Shown piece after piece: positions 51,278 through 60,494 of a DNA stretch of 64,000 nt. A program made the translations under genes and the position numbers. The notes below the pieces were generated by a model. It did not search any database, was not told where the DNA came from, and was given only the letters and a program-made list of their open reading frames with translations. Each line of letters starts with the position of its first letter. Position 1 is the first letter of the stretch. Source of the stretch: Chryseosolibacter sp964551035 (GTDB lineage: Bacteria > Bacteroidota > Bacteroidia > Cytophagales > Cyclobacteriaceae); NCBI GenBank assembly GCA_964551035.1, contig CAZKBK010000012.1:1-64000 (forward strand), read 5' to 3'.

Positions 51278-52100
51278 CGTTTTCTAATTTCTTCGCAAGT
51301 TCTACTTTTCTTTTGCTTAAGATAATGTTGACGATCTCGTCCTTAACGAAATCCAGTGGGGAAAGATTGTCAGATATCCGGTATTCGTCAACTTTGATGA
51401 AATAGAGAAAGTTTTCATCCTCCTCTTCGTGAAAGGGATTGTTTTTCAGGAACTGCACCTTGTTCGGTATCTCCACCAAAGGAGAGTTTCTGACCAGCTC
51501 GTCAAATACCATCCATGTAGAGTCTGCAATGTGATACGCGACCGAATAGGTGAGACAATAGGATTTGAGTTCCGCCCGGTCATCCCCTTCAGTTGAAAGA
51601 ATCAACGCCCTCACCCGATCGATATCCGGGGCGTTTTTCGGAACCTTGATGAACGTGGCCCGGACAATATTTTGCTTCAGGACGAAATTATCGATGTTGT
51701 CGTTGTAGTATCGAAGGATTTCGTCCGCAGTGACGGCCGTGTCAAGATTCTGCTTTACATGAAACGACTGGTACTCGTAGGCGATGATGCTGTATCGGTA
51801 ATCGAGGATCTTCCGTTGCACCTCCGCTTCGTCGATGTTGATCTTCTGCATCGCCTCTTCGATGAGGAGCTGCTTACGCACCCAGCTTTCCACATAGGCC
51901 TGCAGCCGGGCAATGCTGTCTTCGCGGGCGACGTTCGGAGGCACGATTCCCTTGAGATCGCTCTTGTACAGATAGGCATTGTCGACCCTTGCGACCACGG
52001 TGCGGTCTATTCCCGGCGTGCCGGTGCGCATCTTGATCAGGTCGCAACCCGCAACGGCCAGCGCAATCAGGAAGATCCAAATGGCTTTAGCGTTCTTCAT
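51225..52100 (-). CDS. Lipoprotein of the parvulin/SurA operon
   Basis: The 291-residue product has a lipoprotein signal (lipobox LAVAGC, Cys 19). A SurA-N-like helical region follows (YVESWVRKQLLIEEAMQKIN, then RRILDYRYSIIAYEYQ-type helices). The rest is a degenerate parvulin-like part without clear active-site residues. It is probably a non-catalytic chaperone subunit for outer-membrane protein assembly. It overlaps the genes on both sides (4 bases with the upstream gene, 53 with the SurA-like gene), so the three are produced together. Confidence 0.82.
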   Translation of the reverse strand: MKNAKAIWIFLIALAVAGCDLIKMRTGTPGIDRTVVARVDNAYLYKSDLKGIVPPNVAREDSIARLQAYVESWVRKQLLIEEAMQKINIDEAEVQRKILDYRYSIIAYEYQSFHVKQNLDTAVTADEILRYYNDNIDNFVLKQNIVRATFIKVPKNAPDIDRVRALILSTEGDDRAELKSYCLTYSVAYHIADSTWMVFDELVRNSPLVEIPNKVQFLKNNPFHEEEDENFLYFIKVDEYRISDNLSPLDFVKDEIVNIILSKRKVELAKKLENDVYNRALDRKAFEIYLP

Positions 52101-54067
52101 TTCTTGACAAGTTCCTTTTCCAGAAATCTGATTCCTTTCTTTTTCATCTTCACGGGATATTTCTGCTCAAGGGCCCGAACCCATGCGCCTTCAAGATAGT
52201 TTTGATAGTCCGAGATCACGCTCGCCCGCGCTTCCTGAAACGTCTTTCGTCCCGGTGGCAGTATGCGCTCGACGGAAACAAGGTAATGAAGGTCGTTATT
52301 TTCCGACAGATGAACCCCGGCATTCCAGGGGATTTTTCCCAACACCACGCGATCCTCCCGCTCAAAGGCGCCATGCTCGCGCCTGATGCGCCAGCTTTCT
52401 ACGAAGGCGTCGACGGCGGCGGAGTCAGCATCGAGCAACAGGGTGTGCAATTCCTCTATATTGGCGCGTTCGCCGTCAGCGTATATCGTGCCCAGAATCC
52501 GTTCTCCCGCCTGATATTTGTCCGGGTTTACCTCGTAAAAAGCAACTTGTCCCGCGCTGTCCCCGGACGCCCGGTTCCAGACCTCTTCTTCCATGATCTC
52601 AAAAAGGAGGATGCCTTCGTAGTACTCATTCAACAGCCATCGAAATGATGGATTCTTCCGTTTGATTTCCTCTTCCAGAACTTCACCCTGCACGTTGGAG
52701 ACGAACTCATCGTAGCGCTGCGCCATGTATTTCTCGGGGGCGAGGTTGCTCCTTTCCGTCTTGCGGGAAACGAAATCCGTGAACTGCCCCACCGTGTACG
52801 CGCGGCCCTTCATCGTGAAAAGAACGGCGTCAGGGTTTACGTTGTCATCGGGGTTCCAACGCCCCTGCGTAAGGGCCGTGTCCGCCAGTGAAAACAGAAG
52901 GTTCTTTTCCACCGGGTTTTCCCGGAAGTCCAATTCTCGACGGGTCTTTTCTTTGAGCGCCGCCTTCGAGAGTTGCGCGCGCTCATCGCGGCTAACCCGA
53001 TTGCGCAGTGTCGTCTCTAAAGCTTCGAACGGTGATAGGCCGGTCTTCGACTCCAGGCGCAGGATATGCCAGCCAAATCTGGTTTGAAATGGGTCGGATA
53101 GGTCGCCAGGCGCTTGCAGGTCAAAAGCGACCTGCTCGAACTCGGGAACGGCGCGCATCCCGCCAACGCCGAACGGCCTGAGCCTCCCACCCCGGTCTCT
53201 CGACCCGGGATCCTCGGAGAACTCCCTGCACAACGCTTCCCAGCTCATGCCTTGCCGCAGGCGATTATAGAGGTCGAATATCGTGTTTCTCGCTTTTTCG
53301 TTGTCATATCCCTCACCTGTGCGCAATAAGATGTGCGAAACCTCGACCTCGCCGCTGGAAGGGCGTCTGTCGGTCACCTTCACGAGGTGATAGCCGAAGC
53401 TTGTCCTCACGGGCTGGCTGACCTCCCCGACCCCGGTGTTGTAGGCGGCCGTTTCGAAGGGAAAGACCATTTGCAACGCCGTAAAGTAGCCGAGGTCGCC
53501 TTTGTTCATGCGTGCCGAGGGGTCCTGCGAATATTGCGCTGCCAGCATGCCAAAGTCTTCTCCGTTGACTACACGTTGACGAATATCGGCAATGGTTTGC
53601 CATGCCTTCAGGGTATCTTCCGGTGTCGCGTCCGGTGTCACCTGAATGAGAATGTGTGAAGCGCGAACCTCCTCGCGAAGGCGATCGTAGGTGAGCCGGG
53701 TGAGGCTGTCGATGAGGTTGCTGTCGGGCAGGTAGGGCTTTCGCAGTTCTTCGCGATAGCCATTGAATTCGCTGATGAAGCTCGCGGCGGTATCCATTTT
53801 GCGGTGACGCGCTTCGGCAACCTTGAGTTTGAACTTCACGTACAGGTCGAGGTACTCCATCACCTCTTCCCGGGAATATTCACCCGAATCGGCAGCGTGA
53901 TTCTTTTGGAACAGGTAAATGAATTCGCTGGCACTGACAGGCTTGTCGCCGATGGTAAAAATCGTAATCTCGTCACCCTTGGCGGTCTGGCCGTTCGCCG
54001 CGAGTATGCCGGCACCAAGAAAAAAGAAAAACAGCGCGCAATTCCGCATCATTACAAAGCCCTTCAT
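52097..54067 (-). CDS. Periplasmic parvulin-type peptidyl-prolyl isomerase (PpiD-like)
   Basis: The 656-residue protein has a signal peptide (FFFFLGAGILAANGQ). Two parvulin domains follow (about 130-235, VRASHILIQVTPDATPEDTL, and 240-345, VEVSHILLRTGEGYDNEKAR), then a long helical chaperone-like C-terminal half (about 370-650). The GDLGYFTALQMVFPFETAAY motif is typical of the active domain. It catalyses proline isomerisation in envelope proteins. Several ATGs crowd the start; that at 54049 (MRNCALF) also fits. It overlaps the RsbW-like gene by 4 bases upstream, so it may share that promoter. Confidence 0.9.
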   Translation of the reverse strand: MKGFVMMRNCALFFFFLGAGILAANGQTAKGDEITIFTIGDKPVSASEFIYLFQKNHAADSGEYSREEVMEYLDLYVKFKLKVAEARHRKMDTAASFISEFNGYREELRKPYLPDSNLIDSLTRLTYDRLREEVRASHILIQVTPDATPEDTLKAWQTIADIRQRVVNGEDFGMLAAQYSQDPSARMNKGDLGYFTALQMVFPFETAAYNTGVGEVSQPVRTSFGYHLVKVTDRRPSSGEVEVSHILLRTGEGYDNEKARNTIFDLYNRLRQGMSWEALCREFSEDPGSRDRGGRLRPFGVGGMRAVPEFEQVAFDLQAPGDLSDPFQTRFGWHILRLESKTGLSPFEALETTLRNRVSRDERAQLSKAALKEKTRRELDFRENPVEKNLLFSLADTALTQGRWNPDDNVNPDAVLFTMKGRAYTVGQFTDFVSRKTERSNLAPEKYMAQRYDEFVSNVQGEVLEEEIKRKNPSFRWLLNEYYEGILLFEIMEEEVWNRASGDSAGQVAFYEVNPDKYQAGERILGTIYADGERANIEELHTLLLDADSAAVDAFVESWRIRREHGAFEREDRVVLGKIPWNAGVHLSENNDLHYLVSVERILPPGRKTFQEARASVISDYQNYLEGAWVRALEQKYPVKMKKKGIRFLEKELVKK

Positions 54068-54483
54068 TTTGCTCTAACCTTCTTTGTCAGCCGGCAGATG
54101 TTTTTTCCTTTCAGCTCTTCATACTCGATCTTGTCCATGATCGTCTTGACAAGCCTGATGCCCAGGCCGCCTTTGCGTTTCTCGTGTACGAGGTTATCGA
54201 TCCTGGGTTCATTGAATTGGTTGATGTCAAACACGGACCGGTCGTCGACAATTTCAAATATGACGGTATCGCCATTTCTAAAGTGAATGTTCAATTCAAA
54301 AAGATCCTCGGGATTGCACTGATGGGCGTGGATCATAAGGTTTGAGCACATCTCATCCAACGCGAGCACCAACTCACTGATTTGCAGGTCAGGCACGCCG
54401 TTGCCCTTGAGGGCGCCGCGGATGAAATCCCGCACGCCTTTAAGGTTCTCGATGCTACACCCTATGTTGTACTTATACTCCAT
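54064..54483 (-). CDS. RsbW-like anti-sigma factor / Ser kinase
   Basis: From the ATG at 54483 the product is 139 residues. It has the GHKL ATP-binding fold: N box LALDEMCSNLMIHAH, then VIFEIVDDRSVFD, then KGGLGIRLVKTIMDKIEYEE. RsbW/SpoIIAB-type proteins bind a sigma factor and phosphorylate the STAS antagonist. It overlaps the STAS gene at 54473 by 11 bases, and the phosphatase gene lies just upstream, making a complete partner-switch cassette. The longer frame from 54519 adds 12 residues with no match to the family. No target sigma factor is adjacent. Confidence 0.9.
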   Translation of the reverse strand: MEYKYNIGCSIENLKGVRDFIRGALKGNGVPDLQISELVLALDEMCSNLMIHAHQCNPEDLFELNIHFRNGDTVIFEIVDDRSVFDINQFNEPRIDNLVHEKRKGGLGIRLVKTIMDKIEYEELKGKNICRLTKKVRAK

Positions 54484-54817
54484 GAACCATCTCCTTTGCT
54501 TCGGCCTTGTCTTTGGCAATCTTCAACAACTCGTGAAGACCGAGGATTTCGAACGTATTGGCCACTTTCTCGCTCATCCCATACAGGACCATATTTATCT
54601 TCTTATCCTTGAATTCCTCGATATAAGACATGAATACACCCAGGCCAGCGGAAGAAATATATTCGAGCGAACTGCAATCAATCAGGATATCGGAGAAACC
54701 TTCTCCCACACTTTTGGCGATCGCCAGATCGAGCTCGATGGAGGAACTGGCGTCAATTTCACCGATCAGGGCGATTATGTCCGCGCCGTCCTCCTGAAGT
54801 CGTTTGATGTGGATCAT
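54473..54817 (-). CDS. STAS-domain anti-sigma factor antagonist (RsbV-like)
   Basis: The 114-residue STAS protein has IIALIGEIDASSSIELDLAI and the phosphorylation loop DCSSLEYISSAGLGVFM, in which Ser 56 is the likely phosphate acceptor. Kinase partners phosphorylate it to release a sigma factor or other target; the PP2C protein encoded upstream reverses that. It is the second gene of the three-gene module 56920-54064, starting 43 bases after the phosphatase stop. Confidence 0.93.
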   Translation of the reverse strand: MIHIKRLQEDGADIIALIGEIDASSSIELDLAIAKSVGEGFSDILIDCSSLEYISSAGLGVFMSYIEEFKDKKINMVLYGMSEKVANTFEILGLHELLKIAKDKAEAKEMVHGV

Positions 54818-54859
54818 GTTTTAAACGTTTTTTATTCCTTTTAGTTTGGTCGTCAGCGC

Positions 54860-56920
54860 TTATTTGAATTTCACGATCATCGTCGTGTAATCGTCGTTAA
54901 TATTGCGGGTCCCCGAGAATTCGTACAGCCGGTTCACGAGGTGTTCCAGGATTTGCTTCGGTTCCATCGCTTTCGCTTCCAGGATAGCGGCAGTCAGCCG
55001 ATCATATCCGAATTCGTCGCTCTTTTTATCCTTGGCTTCGGTAATCCCATCGGTATAGAGTACCATGATATCACCGCGCTCATAACCAAATTCATAGGCC
55101 TGGATAAAATTGCTATAACTCTGATTACGGACCATGCCCAGCGCGATTCCCTTATCGCGAAAATATTCGATCGAGTCGTTTGCCGCCCGGTAATAAAGAA
55201 CCGGGCAATGGCCCGCCCGTGCATAGCGTATTTTCTTCATCCCCGTATCGACGATGAAATACGTTGCTGAAATGAACGACCCGCGCTCAAGGCAATGAAT
55301 CAACGCCCGGTTCGCGCGCTTCATGAATTCATCAGGCTCGATGCAATTCTGGGCGAGGCTGTGAAAGATGCCCTTCATTTGAGACATGTGAAAAGCGGCA
55401 GTCGTCCCCTTTCCGGAGACGTCGGCGATAATCAGCGATACCTCCTTGTCGCTCGTGCGCATGGTGTCATAGTAGTCACCACCTACTTCGTCGGCGGATT
55501 CCGAGAACGCCGCGATCTCGAAATCGTCGTGCTGCTCGAGAATTTCAGGCAACAGACTTTTTTGAACGGTCTTGGCGATCTTCAGTTCTTCCTTATAACG
55601 CTCGTTCTGAAGGGCCTCCTCCATCAACCGGAAATTCTCGATAGAAATACCGGCCTGATTGGAGAACGTCGACACGATCTTGGTCATCTCCTTGTTGAAG
55701 CCTTCGGCCAGTTCCTTTAGCAGCGCCAGCGTTCCAATATTCTCCCCCTTGACATAGATCGGAAAGGCCAGGATTGACCGGAACCTCGAGCCCCTCAGCG
55801 AGGCCAGGTGCTTTGAAAGGTTCTTTGTTCTATCGCTGCCCTGGTCGAGAATACCTTTCACGTTGTGGGCGTTGAGATGCTGAATGATGTCGCGCGCTTC
55901 TTTCTCGGTAATCTTGTAGGTGAACAAACGAAGCTGCCGCCCGTGCGGTTTTACTTCCAGCCAGGCAGCATCCGCGAACACCGTACTCACCGATGTTTCC
56001 AGCAAGATGTTGTATACGCTATCTTCATTCTGCTCGGTTTGGATCGACTGGCTGATCCGCTGGAAATTCACCACCTCCTCGAGTTTCTGTTCGAACACAG
56101 AGGTAGTGGGAAGGTTGAAGAGAATGACGAGGAATGAAAAAACGCTGTAGATGCTAACGAAGATGATGAGTGAAAGGATGAAGATGTTCGAGCGGAAGTC
56201 GACGAAATCGTTCGCTACGCGCGTTAGCTCGTCATGCAGCGTGATCACCGTCCAGAAGCCGTACAGCAGGTAAAAGATCGTCAGCAACAGGAGAAGCAAA
56301 CTCGTCCATTTCTGCCGGAAATTGAGATAAGCAACCCACTTCATGTTCCCGGAGAGTACCAGGGCCATAATTACAAACAGGGTCAGGAAGGTTTCATGCA
56401 GTCCGCTGCGTAACGGGAGGTCCAGGCTGTTGTAGAGCAGCATGAACAGCAACGCCCACTCGAAAAAATTCCACAGTCTGAGCAGCCATTTTGACTTTTG
56501 GTACAAGATGAGGCGCTTCCAGGCGGTGAACGCCGTGAGCAGGAAGCTGATCATCAATCCCAGGTTGACCAGGTAAACAAAGTCAAGGTATACCGCGCGC
56601 GTCGTCAGGGTGGTGTTACCCAAGAGGTATTCGAGCAATTTGATGACAAGGGAAATTACCGTGGCGATGAGGCCGGTGGCGAACACGCGCCAAAGCATGT
56701 CAACAAAGTTCAACCCGTCGTCGCGCTCGATCTTGAACTTGTAGTAGTAGTACAGCGCCAGGATGTAGAGGTTGAGGATAACCTGGGGAAGCCAGACCGG
56801 GATTTCGGAGTTGAGGTCGTTGCTCGTGCTAAAAACCGCGGAAAAATCCGCAACAACAAGCGCCAGCCAGGTGATCGCACCGACAAAGAACAGTAACCTG
56901 GTGATCGCTTTTGTTCGCAT
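54860..56920 (-). CDS. SpoIIE/RsbU-like PP2C phosphatase with membrane sensor and GAF domain
   Basis: The 686-residue protein has an N-terminal membrane region of eight or so spans (about 8-270), a linker helix, a GAF domain (about 300-440, with FRSILAFPIYVKGENIGTLAL) and a PP2C-type SpoIIE domain (about 480-686). The SpoIIE domain has EVGGDYYD, LIIADVSGKGTTAA, VLYTDGITEAKD and NDDYTTMIVKF, which supply the metal-binding Asp residues. It dephosphorylates the STAS protein in response to a signal sensed by the membrane or GAF part. It is the first gene of the module and probably carries the promoter. Confidence 0.93.
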   Translation of the reverse strand: MRTKAITRLLFFVGAITWLALVVADFSAVFSTSNDLNSEIPVWLPQVILNLYILALYYYYKFKIERDDGLNFVDMLWRVFATGLIATVISLVIKLLEYLLGNTTLTTRAVYLDFVYLVNLGLMISFLLTAFTAWKRLILYQKSKWLLRLWNFFEWALLFMLLYNSLDLPLRSGLHETFLTLFVIMALVLSGNMKWVAYLNFRQKWTSLLLLLLTIFYLLYGFWTVITLHDELTRVANDFVDFRSNIFILSLIIFVSIYSVFSFLVILFNLPTTSVFEQKLEEVVNFQRISQSIQTEQNEDSVYNILLETSVSTVFADAAWLEVKPHGRQLRLFTYKITEKEARDIIQHLNAHNVKGILDQGSDRTKNLSKHLASLRGSRFRSILAFPIYVKGENIGTLALLKELAEGFNKEMTKIVSTFSNQAGISIENFRLMEEALQNERYKEELKIAKTVQKSLLPEILEQHDDFEIAAFSESADEVGGDYYDTMRTSDKEVSLIIADVSGKGTTAAFHMSQMKGIFHSLAQNCIEPDEFMKRANRALIHCLERGSFISATYFIVDTGMKKIRYARAGHCPVLYYRAANDSIEYFRDKGIALGMVRNQSYSNFIQAYEFGYERGDIMVLYTDGITEAKDKKSDEFGYDRLTAAILEAKAMEPKQILEHLVNRLYEFSGTRNINDDYTTMIVKFK

Positions 56921-57210
56921 GAAAGATCAAAAGTGCCCGAAAAGGGGTAAAAAATAAGCCAATCGCAAGATTGGCACTGCAATAATAGGAATAAAATTTC
57001 CAAGATACTGAACCCTGCGGCCCGGAACGGGACGCTGCCGGATGTCCCGTGTTATCGTAAACGCTGGGACGCGCGACGCGCACAAATAAGGTGCGTGCGC
57101 TCGGCGGGAAGGCTTCAAGACAATGGTGCATGCGACAAGGACGACCGCCCGTTGCAAGGTCCTGATCGCTCCCTGGCCTTTGCGGTCGTTGATCAACGCA
57201 TACGGGGCGC
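56921..57210. other. Intergenic region without a gene
   Basis: The 290 bases between the phosphatase gene and guaB carry no credible gene. They hold no strong hairpin that I can see. Confidence 0.5.
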
Positions 57211-58683
57211 TTATTTGCGGCTGTAGTTCGGTGCTTCCCTGGTGATGGCCACGTCGTGCGGATGGCTTTCGCTGAACCCGGCAGAAGTAATCTTTACAAA
57301 TTTTGCGCCCTTCAGTTTCCCGACGTTCGGGGCGCCGCAATATCCCATGCCCGCGCGCAGCCCGCCCACCAATTGGTAGAGCACCTCGGAGACCAGGCCC
57401 TTGAATGGCACGCGTCCGGAAATGCCTTCGGGAACCAGTTTCTTGACATCGTCTTCCACATCCTGGAAGTAGCGGTCTTTTGAACCTTCCTCCATGGCCT
57501 CGATTGAACCCATCCCACGGTAGGACTTGAATTTTCTGCCTTCGTAAATAATCATTTCCCCCGGCGCCTCTTCCGTGCCCGCGAGAAGTGATCCGATCAT
57601 GATGGTGTCTGCTCCGGCGGCGATCGCCTTCACGAGATCGCCGGAAAACCGGATTCCTCCATCGGCGATAACCGGAATCCCCGAGCCCTTCAACGCCTGG
57701 GCGGCTTCGTACACCGCCGACAACTGCGGGAGCCCCACACCAGCCACCACGCGCGTCGTGCAAATGCTGCCCGGACCAACACCGACCTTTACGGCGTCAG
57801 CACCCGCATCGGCAATGGCGCGCGCACCTTCCCCCGTGGCTACGTTTCCAACGATGAGTTCCAAACCGTCGTACTTCTTCTTCACCTCCCGCGCGGCTTC
57901 AAGCACGCCGCGGGAATGACCGTGCGCCGTGTCAATGCTGATAACATCAACGCCCGCCACCTTCAACGCCTCAATCCGGTCGAGGATGTCGGGCGTTACA
58001 CCTACCGCGGCGCCAACCCGAAGGCGTCCGAACTGGTCCTGGCACGCGTGCGGCTTGTTCTTCTTCTTTTGAATGTCCTTGAACGTAATCAGTCCGGTCA
58101 GCTGGCCATCCTTGTTGACGATAGGCAGCTTCTCGATCTTGTACTTCTTGAGCGTGCCCTCCGCCTGGTCAAGGGTTATTCCCTCGGATGCCGTAACTAG
58201 GTTGTCCTTCGTCATGATGCGTTCAACGGGAACATCCATGTCTTTCTGGAAGCGCAGGTCGCGGTTGGTGATGATGCCGACAAGCTTGCGGTTTTCATCG
58301 ACGACGGGAATGCCGCCGATCTTGAACTCCCTCATGATATTTTCGGCATCCTGGACCGTGGAGTGAATATTGAGCGTGACGGGGTCGAGGATAAGCCCGC
58401 TTTGAGAGCGTTTTACTTTGCGTACCTGCTCCGCCTGCAGGTCGATCTTCATGTTCTTGTGAATGAATCCCAGTCCTCCTTCGAGCGCAATGGCGATCGC
58501 GAGTTCCCCCTCGGTCACCGTATCCATCGCCGCAGAAACGATGGGGATGTTCACGCGGATGTTTCGGGTAAGCTGGCTGGTTGTATCGGTATCTCTCGGG
58601 AGGACTTCTGAATAGGCAGGCACCAGAAGGACATCGTCGTAGGTGAGCGCCTCAAAAAGGAATTTGGATGTGTCTATCGACAT
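57211..58683 (-). CDS. guaB: Inosine-5'-monophosphate dehydrogenase
   Basis: GuaB oxidises IMP to XMP with NAD+, the committed step of GMP synthesis. The 490-residue protein is of normal length. It has the N-terminal barrel start (TYDDVLLVPAYSEVLPRDTD), two CBS domains (about 95-210) inserted as usual, the catalytic loop GPGSICTTRVVAGVG (Cys 308) and the flap GMGSIEAMEEGSKDRYF. CBS domains allow control by purine nucleotides. The leader has a -7 element at 58718 and a perfect hairpin that ends one base before the ATG. Confidence 0.98.
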   Translation of the reverse strand: MSIDTSKFLFEALTYDDVLLVPAYSEVLPRDTDTTSQLTRNIRVNIPIVSAAMDTVTEGELAIAIALEGGLGFIHKNMKIDLQAEQVRKVKRSQSGLILDPVTLNIHSTVQDAENIMREFKIGGIPVVDENRKLVGIITNRDLRFQKDMDVPVERIMTKDNLVTASEGITLDQAEGTLKKYKIEKLPIVNKDGQLTGLITFKDIQKKKNKPHACQDQFGRLRVGAAVGVTPDILDRIEALKVAGVDVISIDTAHGHSRGVLEAAREVKKKYDGLELIVGNVATGEGARAIADAGADAVKVGVGPGSICTTRVVAGVGLPQLSAVYEAAQALKGSGIPVIADGGIRFSGDLVKAIAAGADTIMIGSLLAGTEEAPGEMIIYEGRKFKSYRGMGSIEAMEEGSKDRYFQDVEDDVKKLVPEGISGRVPFKGLVSEVLYQLVGGLRAGMGYCGAPNVGKLKGAKFVKITSAGFSESHPHDVAITREAPNYSRK

Positions 58684-58684
58684 G

Positions 58685-58715
58685 CGGCAAATAATTTAGG
58701 ATTCATTATTTGCCG
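58685..58715 (-). promoter_or_regulatory. guaB leader hairpin CGGCAAATAAT / ATTATTTGCCG
   Basis: Perfect 11-base arms (58685-58695 and 58705-58715) with a 9-base loop lie in the transcript leader, one base before the start codon. The position would mask the start codon region or form an operator for a purine regulator. Confidence 0.6.
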
Positions 58716-58717
58716 GG

Positions 58718-58725
58718 CAAAGGTA
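58718..58725 (-). promoter_or_regulatory. Bacteroidota -7 element TACCTTTG of guaB
   Basis: Read on the minus strand this is an exact TAnnTTTG, 34 bases before the guaB ATG. Transcription from it would start a few bases downstream, so that most of the leader hairpin, or all of it, is in the RNA. Confidence 0.5.
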
Positions 58726-58955
58726 TATTGATTTTTGATAAATAACTAGCCGGTCTGTCAACGTCATTGCTTTTTATGGACCGGGCGATGTTTTTTTGCA
58801 ACCCGGAACCGAACAGGTCAGGATAACGTTTACCTGTTCCTTCACCCGAGACAGGACCGCGGCACCGTCGCGCTGCCGAACCGGCGATCAGGCTTAAGCC
58901 CAGGGCATTTTTTCCGCCTCCGTCATTCTATGCTGTTAATTTAATGCGTGAGTTC

Positions 58956-58963
58956 TATTTTTG
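58956..58963 (+). promoter_or_regulatory. Bacteroidota -7 element TATTTTTG of the RlpA gene
   Basis: An exact TAnnTTTG lies 19 bases before the ATG at 58983. A clear -33 TTG is missing, so the assignment rests on this element alone. Confidence 0.5.
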
Positions 58964-58982
58964 ACCCATAAACCGATCGGAT

Positions 58983-59663
58983 ATGAAAGTTAGGTCGTTT
59001 TTTCTATGTCTGATGTTTCCACTCGCAGGGTTGGCACAGATCCAAACCGGCAAAGCTTCATTCTATGCGGACAAGTTCGAAGGTTTGCGCACGGCGAGCG
59101 GCGAAAAGTATCAACACAACAAACTAACCGCGGCCCACAAGACCTTGCCATTCGGAACGCGCGTGCGGGTCACCAATGTCGCGAACAACAAATCCGTTGA
59201 GGTGGTGATCAACGATCGCGGGCCCTATGTCGAAGACCGTATCATTGATCTTTCAAGATCTGCCGCTGAGGAACTGGATTTTATCAACCAGGGACTTGCG
59301 GAGGTCAGGCTGGAAGTGATCGACCCGGGCGACGGAAAAAAAAGTGACCCGATTCGCACCGTCGATCGCGTGTCCGTCGATGAACGGGAGTTCTATGATT
59401 TCGAGATCTCCCGGCTGGATCCCAGAGGGTATGGTATCCAAATCGGCACCTACCAGGAATTGGTGAATCTCATGAGGTTGTCAGACGACTTGAAGCATTC
59501 GTACAAGAAGAATGTCACCGTTCAGGTGAAGGTCCTCAACGGCGTAAAATATTATTCGATCATTCTGGGCAAGTTTCCCTCGTGGCCGAAGGCGGAGGCC
59601 TTCCGGGATCAGGTGAGGAGAAAATTTCCGGATGCGTTCATCGTTGAATTCGATAAGTTATAA
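58983..59663 (+). CDS. RlpA family septal ring lytic transglycosylase-like protein with SPOR domain
   Basis: The 226-residue protein has a signal peptide (ending GLAQIQ). A double-psi beta-barrel RlpA domain follows (about 22-115) with TGKASFYADKFEGLRTASGE, LTAAHKTLPFGTRVRVTN and VVINDRGPYVEDRIIDLSRS. The C-terminal SPOR domain (about 145-226) has YGIQIGTYQELVNLMRLSDD and YYSIILGKFPSWPKAEAF. RlpA cuts glycan strands lacking stem peptides; SPOR domains bind those same denuded strands at the division site. It is divergent from guaB. Confidence 0.92.
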   Translation: MKVRSFFLCLMFPLAGLAQIQTGKASFYADKFEGLRTASGEKYQHNKLTAAHKTLPFGTRVRVTNVANNKSVEVVINDRGPYVEDRIIDLSRSAAEELDFINQGLAEVRLEVIDPGDGKKSDPIRTVDRVSVDEREFYDFEISRLDPRGYGIQIGTYQELVNLMRLSDDLKHSYKKNVTVQVKVLNGVKYYSIILGKFPSWPKAEAFRDQVRRKFPDAFIVEFDKL

Positions 59664-59708
59664 GCTTGCATACCGGATGACGACATTCACAAAAGCATCC
59701 CGCTGACG

Positions 59709-60494
59709 ATGGAGGTGGTTGGATACCTGGCGGCCATCATCATCGGTCTCATTCTGGGGCTGCTGGGCGGAGGAGGTTCTATCCTCTCCATTCCCATACT
59801 GGTCTACGCTTTTGGCATCGACGCCGTGGTGGCTTCCGCCTACTCGCTTTTCATCGTCGGTATGACCAGTCTCGTCGGCGCGATCCCGAAATACCAGGAC
59901 CACCTGGTAAATGTGCGTACGGGAGTGGTCTTCGGCATTCCATCCATCATAAGCATCTTTGCCACGCGTAAATGGATCGTTCCCGCGCTTCCGGAAATCA
60001 TCTTCAGCACGCCATCCTTCACGATGACGCGCGACATGCTCATTCTCGGGGTCTTCGCGGTATTGATGATCCTCGCATCCTGGTCGATGATTCGCAATCG
60101 GCGAGAGCCTGTCGCGGACAACCGGCGCACGAAATTTCTTCCGCTCATCGTTGAAGGCCTGCTCATCGGTTTCCTGACCGGTTTCGTGGGCGCAGGCGGC
60201 GGATTCCTCATCATTCCGGCCCTGGTGCTGCTGACCAGTCTACCCTTCAAGAACGCCGTGGGTACTTCGCTGTTTATCATCGCCATCAATGCCCTGATGG
60301 GCTTTCTCGGCGATGTCCTCAACTACCCCATGGACTGGCCCTTCCTTCTCACGATCACGGGCCTGGCCATCGTGGGTATATTGATCGGAAACCATTTCCA
60401 GAAAAAAGTGTCAGCCCTCAGGCTCCGAAGGGGTTTCGGCTGGTTCATTTTGCTGATGGGTTGCTGGATCCTGCTCCGGGAGTTTACCCGGTAA
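59709..60494 (+). CDS. TauE/SafE (TSUP) family permease
   Basis: The 261-residue membrane protein has about eight spans. The family's two related halves start at GYLAAIIIGLILGLLGGGGS and GLLIGFLTGFVGAGGGFLII, each with the GGG-rich turn. TSUP proteins export sulfite, sulfoacetate or related anions, or import sulfonates; the substrate cannot be read here. The stop overlaps the end of the convergent amine-oxidase gene by 11 bases. It follows the RlpA gene by 45 bases. Confidence 0.92.
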   Translation: MEVVGYLAAIIIGLILGLLGGGGSILSIPILVYAFGIDAVVASAYSLFIVGMTSLVGAIPKYQDHLVNVRTGVVFGIPSIISIFATRKWIVPALPEIIFSTPSFTMTRDMLILGVFAVLMILASWSMIRNRREPVADNRRTKFLPLIVEGLLIGFLTGFVGAGGGFLIIPALVLLTSLPFKNAVGTSLFIIAINALMGFLGDVLNYPMDWPFLLTITGLAIVGILIGNHFQKKVSALRLRRGFGWFILLMGCWILLREFTR

